Below, one piece after another: positions 1 through 11,149 of a stretch of 64,000 nucleotides of DNA. The notes beneath the pieces are model-generated. The model saw only the letters and a program-made list of their open reading frames with translations. It was not told the origin of the DNA and made no database searches. Both the position numbers and the translations under genes were made by a program. The stretch is taken from positions 31,104,262-31,168,261 of the forward strand of contig NC_052349.1 in assembly GCF_009727055.1 (NCBI RefSeq). Reading direction: 5' to 3'. Position 1 is the first letter of the stretch. Each line of letters starts with the position of its first letter. This DNA is from Benincasa hispida (taxonomy: Eukaryota; Streptophyta; Magnoliopsida; Cucurbitales; Cucurbitaceae).

Positions 1-593
1 CATTGTTCATACATGGATATTACAACCTAGTGAGCCCCATCAAGAATACTAGCCACTAGACAGACATATGTGTACTAACTAATATAGGTCTTCAATTACA
101 CTTCCTTCAACCTGTTTCTTTGAGTGGCAGAGCAGTAGTAGAAAAGTCTTTTGGGAACTGACCGATACCTAAAAAAGAAAACATTTGAAAACGTGAGCTA
201 GAAGTCCAGTGAGTGACTTAATAAAAACGTAAATCTCATGCTTAAACTAAAAGCTTGAAAACATAATACTGTAACTAAAATATACCAAGAAAACGTGTAC
301 ATAAAACCTTTAAAACCATTGTATCTGAAACCTGAATCTTAGTTAGGAATGAACATTCATCGCTTTAATTCCCAACGCCAAGCCATGGCCAGGAGAGACC
401 TCTACTCGACCTGTTCATACTGAACTATGGCTAGGCGAGATCCCTACGTCGATCTCTTTAAATATACCGATGGGCATCTCAAGCAACTTCCTTTAAACAT
501 AAACATAGATAACAACATTTAATCGCTATTAAACATCATTATTCCTTAGTGGAGAACGAGCATACATCACTCTAGCTCCCAACGTCTGTTACC

Positions 594-862
594 GGCCTAG
601 GAGACCCATACTTCGGCCTCCCTTTACTGGTATATGGCCTAGGAGACCCATACTTCGGCCTCTCATTAATAACTACCTACGTGCACATGGAGTTTCTATG
701 TACCGTCAATACCATAGGTACATTTATGTTATTGGCCAAGAGACCCATACTTCGGCCTCTCTTTGCTGGTTTATGGCCTAGGAGACCCATACTTTGGCCT
801 CTCATTCAGAACTACCTACGTGCACAATGGAGTTTTCTATGTACTATCAACACCTTAGGTAC
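594..862. repeat. Tandem repeat around GGCCTAGGAGACCCATACTTC
   Basis: The motif GGCCTAGGAGACCCATAC recurs four times (one copy reads GGCCAAGAGACCC). It lies within a larger duplicated unit of about 170 bp that also contains ACTACCTACGTGCAC twice. It lies inside the minus-strand LTR. The corresponding part of the 61377-64000 copy has a different short repeat (TACCTTCTC...CAGTATCGAGCT), so this segment of the LTR is variable. Confidence 0.8.
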
Positions 863-1617
863 GTTTATTCAGATACCTTCCTTACCTTCGGTATCCGGCT
901 CACTTAAGCTATCAAGTTCTCGAAGAGCATTAAAAGAATAGGTCTCAAATATAGTATAGAAAACTCTTTAGGATACTTTCTCTACCTTCAGTATCCCTTT
1001 TCATTATGTTTAGGAATACCAACGCATGTACTTTGACAACCTTAAGTATTTAAAACATAATACATCAAGCTTCATTCAACCTTAGCTTAACTCTAGTGCA
1101 TGCTTCACACTTTGTAAAATAAGTTGGCTTAAATCATGTTGAACTAGCTTGTAAAAACCATTAGCATGCGTTAGACATGAATAACGTACTTGAAACACTC
1201 ATACATGAGTAAACATCATGAAAATGGAGTTACTAAAACATGCTGAAAGTATTTGTACAAGATAACATACTTAAATCATGTCAATTTCCATGGAAAACAT
1301 GTTTTACTTAGCATGAGAAATAGCTTCAAACATAGGTTGCTTGGCACTTCATATAAACACTTAGCATGAGAAATAACTTCAAAGAAAGCATGGTTTGTAA
1401 ATCATTAAAACATTAAATCATCACATAGTCACTCACAGCTCGTTAGCCTCTTAACGGGTTATACGTCTCTCCTAGCTCTTCTTGGCCTGGAAGGACATAA
1501 TTCCCGATTAAACTACTTAGAATTCTTAGCAAAATACCTCAAATAGTTCATTTACTAATGGAACTTTCATCATCAAAGATAGCTTTACTAGCAAGATACT
1601 CATCATGAGTGAATTCT

Positions 1618-1795
1618 TCCTCATGAGGGAGATCCTCATGAGCGAGATCAAGCATTTCTTCAACAAACATCAACCTAGCGATACTCACCATACTAGCGAG
1701 ATTCAGCCCAATTTTTAGCGAGATTTCCTTCTTGAGCGAGATCCTCAGCATAAAATTAGCGAGATTTCCTTCATAAGCGAGATCTTCATTCTCCA
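1618..1795. repeat. Degenerate AGCGAGAT short tandem repeat
   Basis: AGCGAGAT or a one-base variant occurs about eight times at irregular 20-35 base spacing. The repeat keeps a minus-strand frame open for 82 codons, but the translation shows no domain, so I do not call it a gene. Confidence 0.7.
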
Positions 1796-2570
1796 TATCT
1801 CGTTATAACTCTCCACGGTGAGCTGTTTGCTAGTTCTTCCTAAGCAACTGTCTGCTTATGCACAGATTCTCTATTACAACTTCAAAAATTTATAACTCAA
1901 AATCCAGACCTCTTTTGAAGAAACTTCCTTCTACAAATATGTTTATAATTGAGTTACCTTTCTATCTTAAAATTTTAGACAAAAATTGCTTATAGTTTGG
2001 CCTAGAGCTTCCAATCTTCACCTCAGGCCCTGATTATTTCGAGATTCTGCCTCCTCTGCAAATTCCTCACTTTTTCTTCTTCTTCTCCTGCAATCTTTCT
2101 CCGATAAGACAACCTCGAAAACTAGATTCTCCCAGCTTTCAAATGACGCCGATTTCACTAAATTTTCTCATGTAAATTACCAAAACCAAGCTTTCGAAGT
2201 TCCTCTTCTTTTTAATCTTCCTGCCGCCTCCCGAGTTTAATGATTAACTGCAATGTCACTCCATATTTAATGCCTGCAGCCCAAGTCAATAAATGAGCTT
2301 CCTTATTAATATGTTTTTCTTTTCCTTTCTCCACAACTTCTATAAATAAGATGGATTTTCACATATTAGATATTTAATATATCATTCCTTTGGTTAAACA
2401 TGTTTGTTAAGGAAACTTAGAATTCGGGGTTTACACTTAGCTACACAAGAGCTTATTTCTTCTTGCTTCCATCCTCTATCCCTCCTAAAACATGGCTTCA
2501 TTTAACTCATTAGAAGACATCACATTACTTACTCTTACTTAAAGTAATTAGGATTCGGGTTTTACACAGA

Positions 2571-3065
2571 GCTCATATGCAACCAGCTCAGAGCAGACAG
2601 AAGAGCTATACCGATGTAAGACGTAATGACCTGGAATTTGAGACTGGTGTGAAAGTGTTCTTAAAAGTGACACCCATGAAAGGTATTCTGAGGTTTGGCA
2701 GGAAGGGGAAGTTGAGTCCGAGATTCATTAGACCTTTCGAGGTCTTGGAGCGATTTGGCCCCATAGCTTAACGTTTGGCATTTCCCCCAGCACTATCTTC
2801 AGTTTATAATGTCTTCCATGTTTTGATGCTAAGGAAGTATATGACAGACCCATCCCATGTAGTTGAATACGAGCCCTTATAGTTGAATAACAACTTGAGC
2901 TACGAGGAGAAGCCTATAGAGATCCTCGCCAGAGAGGTAAAAACATTGCGCCGCCGGGAAATTGCTTTTGTGAAAGTCCTGTGGCAAAATCACCAGTTCA
3001 AGGAGGCTACCTGGGAGCGAGAGGATGAGATGAAGGCCCAGTACCCGGAGCTTTTTCAAGAATGA
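2571..3065 (+). pseudogene. Tekay/Del chromovirus integrase C-terminus plus chromodomain
   Basis: One reading frame gives the end of a Ty3/gypsy chromovirus polyprotein: an integrase C-terminal segment (LEFETGVKVFLKV, then GKLSPRFIRPFEVLERFGPIA), then RLAFPPALSSVYNVFHV, then a C-terminal chromodomain (LREVKTL-like region, VKVLWQNHQFKEATWERE). In the family, the chromodomain directs integration into heterochromatin. Two in-frame nonsense codons interrupt it: TAA at about 2769, where the family has Tyr, and TAG at about 2880. The 5' part of pol is missing; the homology starts exactly at the edge of the neighbouring minus-strand LTR. The related copy at 55290-55795 aligns over its whole length. 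Confidence 0.88.
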
Positions 3066-3182
3066 ACTTTCGAGGACGAAATTTCTTTGAGGAGGGAAAA
3101 ATGTAACACCCCTGGAGTTTTTTTTTTCAAGAATGAACTTACGAGGACGAAAGTTCTTTGAGGAGGGAAGAATGTAACACCC
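3057..3182 (+). repeat. 71-bp tandem duplication spanning polypurine tract and LTR start
   Basis: TCAAGAATGAACTT..CGAGGACGAAA..TTCTTTGAGGAGGGAA..AATGTAACACCCC occurs twice, 71 bases apart, starting at 3057 and 3128. Each copy carries the purine-rich GAGGAGGGAA tract that would prime plus-strand DNA, followed by the TGTAACACCCC that begins the LTR. The true 3' LTR begins at the second copy. Confidence 0.85.
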
Positions 3183-5046
3183 CCCACATTTTTTTAGTAA
3201 TAATGTAATTTCAGTAACTTTATTATATGGAATTTCAGTAATTGTTATTAGTTGGATGACATTTTTGGAATTTTGGACTTCAAGTATAAGTGCGGGAATT
3301 TAATTGTTGGCGTAAAATTATTCAATTTCAAATTCAAATTGAAAAGTAATGGCAGGAATTAATTTTCTTTTCAAACGGAAAGGAATTTAACAGTATAAGA
3401 CAGAAAGAAATTAAATGTAATTATATTTACTTCCTTTTTTGTTTTTTTTTTATTATTATTATTATTTTTATAAAAAGTCAAACCCCACCCCCCTTTTCTT
3501 CCTCACGTTCATGAGCCCGTCTGACGCCACCCAAAGTCGCCGCGTTAGTTTCTTCTTCATGACCTCCGTCCACCACTACTCAAGCGTCGTTTGCTTTTGC
3601 TGTCACTGGATCTATCGATTTGGGTAAGATTTCTGCCGTTTGGGTTTATTTTCGGTTGATTCTCGAATACTAATCTAATTGTGGCATCAATTGGTTGATA
3701 CCCATTGTGTTTCAACTTTGGATTCAAGTTTGTAAAAGTATTGAGGTGTTGTTCAGTGAAGTTGGAGTTTGTTTTAGTGAGTTTTGGGGGTTGATTCAAT
3801 AATTTCATTCAAGATGAAGAAGAGTTTGGTTTGCTAATTATTTGGACTTAAAATTGGAGGTTTGGAAGGTGAATTCAAATTGGACCACACCTTAGGCTTG
3901 ATCAATCTTACTACCAGAACTGCTCACGAGCCAGACATAGATGTATGCTAGCATGTTAAATGAAGGTTATGGCAGAATAACAACATGAAAGATTGATAGT
4001 ATAACATGATTAAAGTATGTTCTGTTACGAAATCTGAATTATTTATTTATGTACATAGACACTTGAACTCTAGTATGAGATGGTATGTGTTTCCATGGTT
4101 GTATTTGATCTGACGTTGTTGAGGTATACATGTATGTTGTAGAACTATGATGTTGAGGTATATGTGTATGTTGTAGAGCCATGATGTTGAGGTTTATATG
4201 TATGTCATAGATTCGTACAGTGATGATTATGATGTTGAGACTGTGCAAATGTCCTTACTGATTAGTTAGATACCCATTAGATTTTGTGTTTCCTTCGGGA
4301 TTCATCAGTTTGTGTTTCCTTCGGGATTCATCAGTTTGTGTCTTTTTCGGGATTCACCAGTTTGTGTCTCCTTCGGGATTCACCAGTTTTTGTTTCCTTC
4401 GGGATTCACCAGTTTTTGTCTCCTTCGGGATTCACCAGTTTGTGTCTCCTTCCGCATTCACCAGTTTGTGTCTCCTTCGGGATTCACCAGAGGTAGTGGA
4501 TATACTTAACTACAGTAGGATAGGACTCAGTCTTCTTCTTATTTCATGTGCATATATGTCCCATGAGGACTAGAGCAGTTTATATGTTTCACCAGAGGTG
4601 GGTATCTAGAGGACATAGATGCCCAGCTGACCCCAGTAGTGGGGTTACTTACTGAGTATTTTATACTCATTCTTTCTCATGTTGTTGTTTCAGGAAGGGT
4701 AGAGATGCACCGGCGATGGACAAGCGGAATTCGTAAATCGAGCCACTGGGACTAGTTTTTACAGCTTCGCTCATGAGATTTAAAGTTTCTTTTCATATTT
4801 CTCTTAATTTTTTTAGTTTTGATGTTTAAAACTTACTTTAGAATCGTTTTTCAATTTATTTATTATTCTTTATGATTTATGGGTACCTACTATTGATTTA
4901 GTATTTGATTTTAATGAAAAGTTTTTTTTAACTTACCTTACTTAATTAGCATTTAAATTCAAACCATAAGAGTGTCGTTTTGAGTTCCATGCATGCATGT
5001 ATTTAGTAACAGCCTAACTTAAGTCCTAGGGGGTCGGGTCGTTACA
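3173..5046 (+). mobile_element. 3' LTR of Tekay/Del-type gypsy element
   Basis: Starts TGTAACACCCCCC directly after a polypurine tract and ends GGGGGTCGGGTCGTTACA (TG...CA termini). It aligns along its length with the LTR pair at 50175-52518 and 55837-57834: shared blocks include the CCTTCGGGATTCACCAG minisatellite, CAGGATAGGACT, GGGGTTACTTACTGAGTATTT, GGTAGAGATGCACCGGCGATGG and the last 40 bases. It is 1874 bp long. No primer site follows 5046, as expected for a 3' LTR. The 5' end of this element is not visible; its pol is cut at 2570. Confidence 0.85.
4283..4490 (+). repeat. 26-bp LTR minisatellite, 8 copies
   Basis: Eight 26-base units of the type TTTGTGTTTCCTTCGGGATT + CACCAG. Because 26 is not a multiple of three and no stop falls in any frame, three overlapping frames stay open and give FPSGFTSLC / FLRDSPVCV / SFGIHQFV peptides. 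These are not genes. The homologous LTRs have ten copies and one copy. Confidence 0.95.
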
Positions 5047-5529
5047 GTAAACAATGAGTTCTTCAATTAATACCAAGTAGGAACTGCCCTGCATGTAGCC
5101 ATCTTCTAATGCATGAATTAAGTCTATATAAATAAGCTTCATGCATGGAATTGAGATATGATTTCTGAGTTCTTTATCTAAGTTGTAAAACCGAAACCCT
5201 ACTACACCTTCTTTAGTTCATCTTCAATTCAGCTTGGTTAGACTGTTTACCGAAACCCTACTACACCCTCTTTAGTTCATCTTCAATTCAGCTTGGTTAG
5301 ACTGTTTCCACCACACATTCCTTCTTGAGCATAGTTAAGAAAATCTTGTTGATGGTCTATCTGAAGAATCCAGCTCAAACTTGTGGAGATTTTGCTGAAA
5401 TCGTGAAGAGAACTACAAAGGTATTGTCATGTTCAAACCCTCTTTTGAAAACTTCATGAGTAGCATGTTTAAAACTCAAATTAAATGTAGTTTAAGTGCT
5501 TATTAATTCTAAATTCTTCCATTGCTTGT
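5047..5529. mobile_element. Unresolved LTR-like remnant with 59-bp tandem duplication
   Basis: The sequence between the Tekay LTR and a truncated copia-type LTR. Two adjacent 59-base units (5191-5249 and 5250-5308, starting CCGAAACCCTACTACACC) differ by only a few bases. The right part (about 5340-5530, GGTCTATCTGAAGAATCC ... AACTACAAAGGTATTGTC) resembles the 3' ends of the forward LTRs at 24358-26202 and 27767-29775. Probably the 3' end of a forward LTR; no coding sequence is seen. Confidence 0.4.
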
Positions 5530-6302
5530 TATATTACTCCTTCACACTAATCCTTCTAATGAACAATAAATCATAGTCCAACTATGACTAAACCATTCTC
5601 GTGCCAAAAGAGGGTGCGGCGCCACATTGTTCAAGCCCTGGAATCAACCCTTAAGAGAGCAATTTATTTACTTGTCATGACATTGGGGAATGAGTGAATT
5701 CCTTCTTGTGTAGTTGTGTTCCCAGCTCCTCAATCAGACGAATCCTCAAAATGGTAGGCTTCTTGAGTCAGCAATCTGGCCACTCTCACCCATACAAATC
5801 AAATGACTATCTTCATAGGTAGGAGTTCACGACTCACTCAGAATTCAGGTCATGTTACCTATGGTCATCCTGGTGAAATGAAAGTCTTTATTATGAACGA
5901 CAATAAGACTAAACATTTCATAGTCCGATCTTATAAAAACTCCTTTATATAGAAATCTCCACTCACATGTCTCCACATGAATGATCAGGATCAGATCATT
6001 TGTAACACTTTACAACAATTGTAACATCTACAAAACGGGCAGTACTCGTAGTGTTACCAGGATAAGGTATCCAGTCTTATCCATCTACTACAAATCATTT
6101 AGGTTATCACTTAAATATGATCCACCTGTATGTCTTTGCATACATGTTTAAGCTACAAAGATAACCTTAGATGTTAGTTTATTGATTTGTAGTTAATGCA
6201 ACTGAAATAAAATATCACATATTTTATTACATAAATAAAATGTTTGTACATTGCAATTACAAACTATAGGACCTTACGAGATTTGGGGCATCAACTCCAA
6301 CA
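5530..6302 (-). mobile_element. Truncated LTR of copia family B, minus strand
   Basis: Aligns with 39690-40449 (same orientation) and with the reverse complement of 46830-47600. Shared words include CTAATGAACAATAAATCATAGTCCA and GGTATCCA..CTTATCCATC. On the minus strand it starts TGTTGGAGTTGATGCCCCAAATCTCG at 6302. The 3' two thirds of the LTR are missing. Family B is tied to Ty1/copia by the element at 46830-61160. Confidence 0.8.
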
Positions 6303-7326
6303 GATAGTCATAAAAAACGACTAGCTAATGTTGCCTAAAAATGAATGCAGGCGCAACATAAGAATCTCACAATTCAAACTAATGGAAGAGACCGTAGGAT
6401 ATGCTGACATATTTCCTGCACCCACTTACTATGAACTATTTTCCCTATTCACCTTGTTATTGACCCATGCAAACACTTTTCAAATGGAGTAGTCGCGGTA
6501 AAAGCGACACGAAGCCGAGCATGGATCTCACGGTTTGAACTCTTAGGGACATGAGAGCTAAAAATATATCATATATATTATTAATCTCTCACTAAAGTGT
6601 TCTAATTGTTCAGGTATATTCTTTTACTTAGGTATATTCCGGCTAAAAAACATCCTAAGTCTAGGTGGATTATCCAAATATAACGATTATATTTGGATTT
6701 TAATCTACAATGTCTAAGTGATAAAACCATTTTATTACCTCACACCGTTCACACATGCTCATAAAATCAGGTTAACAATGCTCAATAATCTGGCTATAAT
6801 CCCCAGGTAGCAGGTATTCTGTAAACCGTTAACTTAAGTACCTCCAGCCTTAAACAGGATTATAGTCTAATTTGAGTTTGTAACCAAAGTTTTACAAAAT
6901 AGTGACCTATTTTAACTATTTAAAACAAGTTGTTATTTGTTAACCTTAAGTGAGCATGCTTCTTATCTTTATTATAGATTTTAAATATCTAACCCATTTT
7001 ATAAAACTTTATAAAACTATAGACATGCTATAACATACATTAAGCATTCCACATTTTAATATAACAATTATATTAAATACACGAAACCCTAAATCGTGCA
7101 TACTATATGTAACATATTATAACATACTTTTAATGCATGATACATGCTACCTATGGTGGGATTTTAAATCTACGTTGCATACTTTATGCACATACAAGAT
7201 TTAATTTAATTAAACATACATTCATAATTCATAAATAATTAAACACACACTGAAATGACTGGTTTTGGCATCCTAAGCAAGCAAACAAGCTAATTATTAC
7301 ATAAATAATTGAAAAACAGCTTCAAA
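6303..7326 (-). mobile_element. Copia-type untranslated leader, minus strand
   Basis: No open frame of note. The reverse complement contains CCCACCATAGGTAGCATGTA and AT-rich TATAATATAT words like the leader at 49560-49800 (AACCCACCATAGGTTACGC) in the plus-strand copia element. I infer it is part of the leader of the minus-strand copia element whose LTR is at 12924-16668, split here by the CACTA insertion. Confidence 0.45.
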
Positions 7327-7347
7327 CACTAGAAGAATTTCGAGCTT

Positions 7348-7640
7348 TAATGTCGGTTTTAAATCGACATTAAAGAGCTTTAATATCAGTTGACAACCAA
7401 CATTAAAGATAGTGTTATTAAAGCCTTTTAATGTCGGTTGCCTTTAATGTCGGTTTTAAACTGACATTAAAGGGCTTTAATAATACAGTCTTCAATGTCA
7501 GTTGCAACCGACAATAAAGGTCTTTAATGGAATTTCAACCGACATTAAAGGGCTTCAATGTCGGTTGCAATCGACATTAAAGCCCTTTAATGTCGATTGC
7601 AACTGAAGACTTTTTTCAAATGAAACCCTCTTAACCGACA
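7348..7640. repeat. CACTA left subterminal repeats (TGTCGGTT / AACCGACA)
   Basis: About a dozen direct and inverted copies of TTTAATGTCGGTT, several forming near-perfect palindromes with AACCGACATTAAAG. In CACTA elements such subterminal arrays are transposase binding sites; that role is known for the superfamily and not shown here. Confidence 0.85.
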
Positions 7641-8785
7641 TTGAAGCCTAGAATCTGTCTATTTTTTTCAATTATTGTCCATTTTTTTTAAATTTTGTTG
7701 CCGAATCCATTTTTTTGGTCAAGAAGTTAAAAACGACAATAGATGTCTCGTGTTGGGTCAGGAAATGTCCGTCATTGTTTTTTATTAAAAAGTATAAAAA
7801 AATTTGCATGGCAAGCCATCAATATTTGTCTTCCACTTATGAATTTATCCACAAACAATAATTAATATTTCCAATCCATTACATGTACTCATCAAAATAT
7901 GAAATAAATACACTAATCACCAACATTTGCATAATAATAACGGACTTTCATAGAATACTTACACCAAGCCACATTTCTCTCATTCACAAATATCAATTAG
8001 TACTAATTCCAAGAATACTTAACACCAAATACCGCATGAACACAAAAATATTATACATAAATCTTCCAATAAATAGATCATAGTTAGATAAATTTGTATT
8101 CATTCTAAGCTAGCATTTACATTCTATTGAGACAATAAAAACAAGAATTACATCCTTACACAAATCGGCCAACAAAACTTGCCCATTGGGTTCGAATTAC
8201 GTCAATCTCTCCTTGGGTATATGCATTTTTTGTATTGAACTACAAAGAGGAAAAAAAAGATAAATTCAACATAAGTTTACGGCTATTTATTAAATTAAAG
8301 CTAGTATATAAAAATAAATAATTTACGTACGAGGCTAGTAATGGGAGTGGTAGGATTATGCACTATTTCGTGTATATACTTTTGCACATAGTACCCGCAT
8401 CCTACAGAATCTAATTGACGAGAGCTCTACATATAAAGAAGTTGAAAAAAATTATTCTTATGTTCGAATGGACATAAATTGTTAAAAAATGAATGCAAAT
8501 TTACCTTTACAGGTTTCCATTTTGGAGAAGACCCATGGTGTTGGAGATCGTGCTTGGCTTGCATGTTTTCAATCCACTAAATAGTTTGAAAACATTAGTT
8601 ACACATAAATATTTCAATTAAGAGCTAAGAAAGTTCAATTACACTTACATATTTATAACTCCATGAAAATCCTCTTGAACCTTACTTCGAAGAGAGTCTA
8701 AAACATAAACACAATTTTCTTGTAGATTGATTACAATCAATATCCAATGATAACTATAATAAGCAACAATTTTGAAATATTAGTA
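7641..8785. other. CACTA interior, no gene recognised
   Basis: AT-rich sequence between the left subterminal repeats and the N at 8786. The only frame of note (7883-8083, 66 codons) has no recognisable domain. Short minus-strand stretches around 8160-8260 and 8510-8580 could be exon scraps of a CACTA coding region, but I cannot identify a family. Confidence 0.4.
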
Positions 8786-8786
8786 N

Positions 8787-9110
8787 ATGGAAGAATCAGC
8801 AACAGAATTTCCAACCTGTGGCGTAGAAAGAAGGGCCACCTAGATTTTCCCCCCGCAATAACGATCAGACAAGCAATCAAGGAAGTAGCTCACAACTGCC
8901 ACAATCTTCTTCCCTGGAAAGCCTATTGAAGCAATATATAGAGAAAAACGAAACGGTGCTTCAAAGTCAGGCTACGTCCATCCAAAATCTAGAATTACAG
9001 ATGGGCCAGATTACAAGTGAGCTAAAGCACAGACCGCAAGGGGCTCTGCCGAGTTCAATAGAACTCCCACGCAACCCGGGGGATAAGTTGAAGAGTAATG
9101 TCAGGTTGTG
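8787..9110 (+). pseudogene. Athila/Tat gag C-terminal fragment
   Basis: Translated pieces read ESLLKQYIEKNE-like sequence, then TSIQNLELQMGQITSEL, then HRPQGALPSSIELPR. This is the conserved segment at the end of Athila/Tat gag, before the protease (family pattern: NLE.Q.GQ...RPQG.LPS.TE.PR). It begins right after the single N at 8786 and is shifted in frame (two overlapping frames at 8747-8929 and 8926-9111). After 9110 the frame closes in a charged stretch that leads to the protease. The matching region of the 33-38 kb element is at 34430-34580. Confidence 0.7.
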
Positions 9111-9350
9111 ACATTGTGAAGTGGAAAAATTATGGAGAGGGAAAGAATGGAGCCTAGCTGGATTGCTCACATTGCGGCTGAACCTGAAATTGCGGTGACA
9201 CAAGAAGAAGAAGGAGAAAAAGAAGCAATAAAGCCAGAGGTTGCGTCAACCTCAAAGCCAACTGAGATGGGGACCGTGAAAGTGCAGTTACCCCCTTTCC
9301 CGTAGAGACTAAGGAAGAAAAAGAATGAAGAGGTATAGTACCAATGCTTC

Positions 9351-9905
9351 ATGTCTATGTTAAAGCAATTACATATTAATATTCCATTCAATGAAGCGAT
9401 TGAGGAGATGTCTGCCTACGCAAAGTTTCTGAAGAATATGGTAACCAAGAAAAGGGGAGCTGGTAAGTTTGCCACGATGGCGTTAACACAAAGTTTAAAA
9501 TCAATCATTCCACCGAAGATAAGTGATCCTGGGAGCTTTACTATACCTTGCTCCATAAGAGGACTGTACATCGAGCAAGTCTTGTGTGACCTTGGAGCCA
9601 GCATCAATTTGATGCCTCTGTCGATCTTTAATCAGCTGAATGTGGGGCAACTTGTTCCCACAACCGTGACTCTCCAACTAGTCGATAGATCTCTGATACA
9701 TCCAGAGGGAAAGATGAAGGATGTGCTGATCACCATTGACAAATTTATCCTACCAGTCGACTTCATCATTTTGGATTATGAGGACGACAAGAATGTGCCC
9801 ATCATCTTGAGGCGACCATTTTTATCAACAGGTCATGCCCAGATTGATGTGCATAAAGAGCAGATCACTTTGAGCATCATGGACAAAAGCTCAAGTTCAA
9901 CATAA
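9351..9905 (+). pseudogene. Athila/Tat retroviral-type aspartic protease
   Basis: A 184-codon frame. Residues 1-60 resemble the linker before protease (QLHINIPFNEAIEEMSAYAK, then KISDPGSF). The active-site region is CDLGASINLMPLSIF with the catalytic Asp at residue 80; DLGA is the usual Athila/Tat form of the D-S/T-G motif. The flap and the hydrophobic ILRRPFLSTG end motif lie near residues 148-158. In the family the protease cleaves the gag-pol polyprotein. This piece is one of the longest open frames in the window, but gag before it and RT after it are broken, so it is a pol fragment. Confidence 0.85.
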
Positions 9906-11015
9906 TCCATGCCATGAAGTTTCCTGATGAAGAAGACCTGCATGACTCAAATGACGACCAAAATTTGATTGAAGAAGAAAAGTTTGACGAAGAGAATGAA
10001 GAAGAGGATGTGAGCACATCCGTTGTTGCCTGTAATGCGATCATAACAAAAACAAGCAAGGAAGAAGAGATGATCGCAAACCAAGAAGAAAAGCCAACAA
10101 AAAAAGAAGAAAGAAAAACAACGCAACCGTCCCTAGTAAAACCACCAACACTGGAATTAAAGACCCTACTAAATCATTTAAAGTATGCATTTTTGGGGCA
10201 GAATGAGAAGCTGCCAGTTATTATTTCCTCTGATCTTAATGAAGACTAGAAGAATGCGTTGATGAGCATTCTGAGGAAGCATGTGCGAGTAATTGGCTAG
10301 ACACTCACCAACATTAAACGAATTAGCCCAGCGTACTATATGCACTGCATTCGTCTCAAAGAAGACCATAAAGCAACGATCGAACATTAGCGCAGGCTCA
10401 ACCCTGCAATGAAAGAGGTCGTCAAAAAGGAGATCATTAAATGGTTAGATGCGGCCGTCATTTATCCTATAGCAATGAACTAATACCGCAAAGAATCGTC
10501 ACTGGGTGGCGCATTTGCATGGACTACCGCAAGCTGAATGCGGCTACAAAGAAAGATTATTTCCCCCTATCGTTCATTGATCAAATGCTAGACCGTCTAG
10601 CTGAAAATGACTTTTACTTCTTTCTGGATGGTTATGCAGGGTACAACCAGATTATAGCTCCAGAAGACCAAGACAAGACCACATTCACCTGCCCATAAAG
10701 GACCTTTGCTTTTCGCTGCATGCCGTTCGGCCTCTGCAAAGCGCCAAGCACGTTCCAAAGGTGCATGATGGCCATCTTTTCAGATTATCTTGAGGACTCT
10801 GTTGAAATCTTTTCGGACGACATCTCTATTTATGGGAACACCTATGAAGTTTGTCTAGCCAACCTAGAAAAGATACTGAAGAGATACGAAGAGACGAATC
10901 TGGTGCTTAACCGGGAAAAATGCCATTTCATGGAAAAGGAGGGCATAGTGTTGGGGCACAAGGTTTCTCGGGATGGGTTGAAGGTGGATAAAGCAAAAAT
11001 CGAAGCAATTGAAAA
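9906..11015 (+). pseudogene. Athila/Tat reverse transcriptase, first segment
   Basis: After an acidic linker (9914-10150, EEDLHDSNDD..EEEKFDEENEEED) comes the RT lead-in LKYAFLGQNEKLPVI, then WLDAAVIYPI, GWRICMDYRKLNAATKKDYF, FIDQMLDRLAEND, FFLDGYAGYNQI and MPFGLCKAPSTFQRCMM. The catalytic box reads IFSDDISIYG (about 10808-10835), where the family has F-M-D-D: both aspartates are present and Met is changed to Ser. Nonsense codons interrupt it near 10247, 10300, 10388 and 10696, and a frameshift occurs around 10480. It ends at the N positions 11016-11018. RT would copy element RNA into DNA in virus-like particles; this copy cannot. Confidence 0.85.
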
Positions 11016-11149
11016 NNNTACTGAAGAGATACGAAGGTACTTAACTGGGAAAAATGACATTTCATGGTGAAGGAGGGCATAGTGTTGGGGCACAAGGTTT
11101 CTCGGGATGGGTTGAAGGTGGATAAAGCAAAAATCGAAGCAATTGAAAA
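10874..11149 (+). repeat. 142-bp direct duplication around three Ns
   Basis: Bases 10874-11015 and 11019-11149 are near-identical (both start TACTGAAGAGATACGAAG and end GAAGCAATTGAAAA) and are separated only by NNN at 11016-11018. The second copy has a small deletion. The pattern is that of two contig ends that overlap but were joined without merging. Confidence 0.9.

Larger units (their letters stand above)
1..2566 (-). mobile_element. Long LTR, minus strand (Ty3/gypsy-like), runs off left edge
   Basis: Bases 1-2160 align by eye, same orientation, with 61530-63320: both hold the words GAGTGGCAGAGCAG, TCTTTTGGGAACT and CAGTGAGTGACT in the same order. The minus-strand 5' end is placed at 2566, where the plus strand reads GGTTTTACA (TGTAAAACC on the minus strand), immediately before chromovirus integrase sequence on the plus strand. 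No coding capacity is seen; the 249-base minus frame at 1548-1796 is made of AGCGAGAT repeats. The LTR would be about 2.7 kb long. It may be a solo LTR or one end of an element lying left of the window. Assignment to gypsy rests on the TGTAA-type terminus and the length, and is inferred. Confidence 0.65.

Noticed and set aside
4283..4490. Possible CRISPR-like array of regular repeats
   Set aside because: Units are contiguous without spacers and the genome is a plant nuclear genome.
4284..4573. Three overlapping open frames with repeated FPSGFTSLC-type peptides
   Set aside because: They are the three frames of one 26-bp minisatellite inside an LTR. The same happens at 51719-52093. No start context, domain or conservation of copy number.
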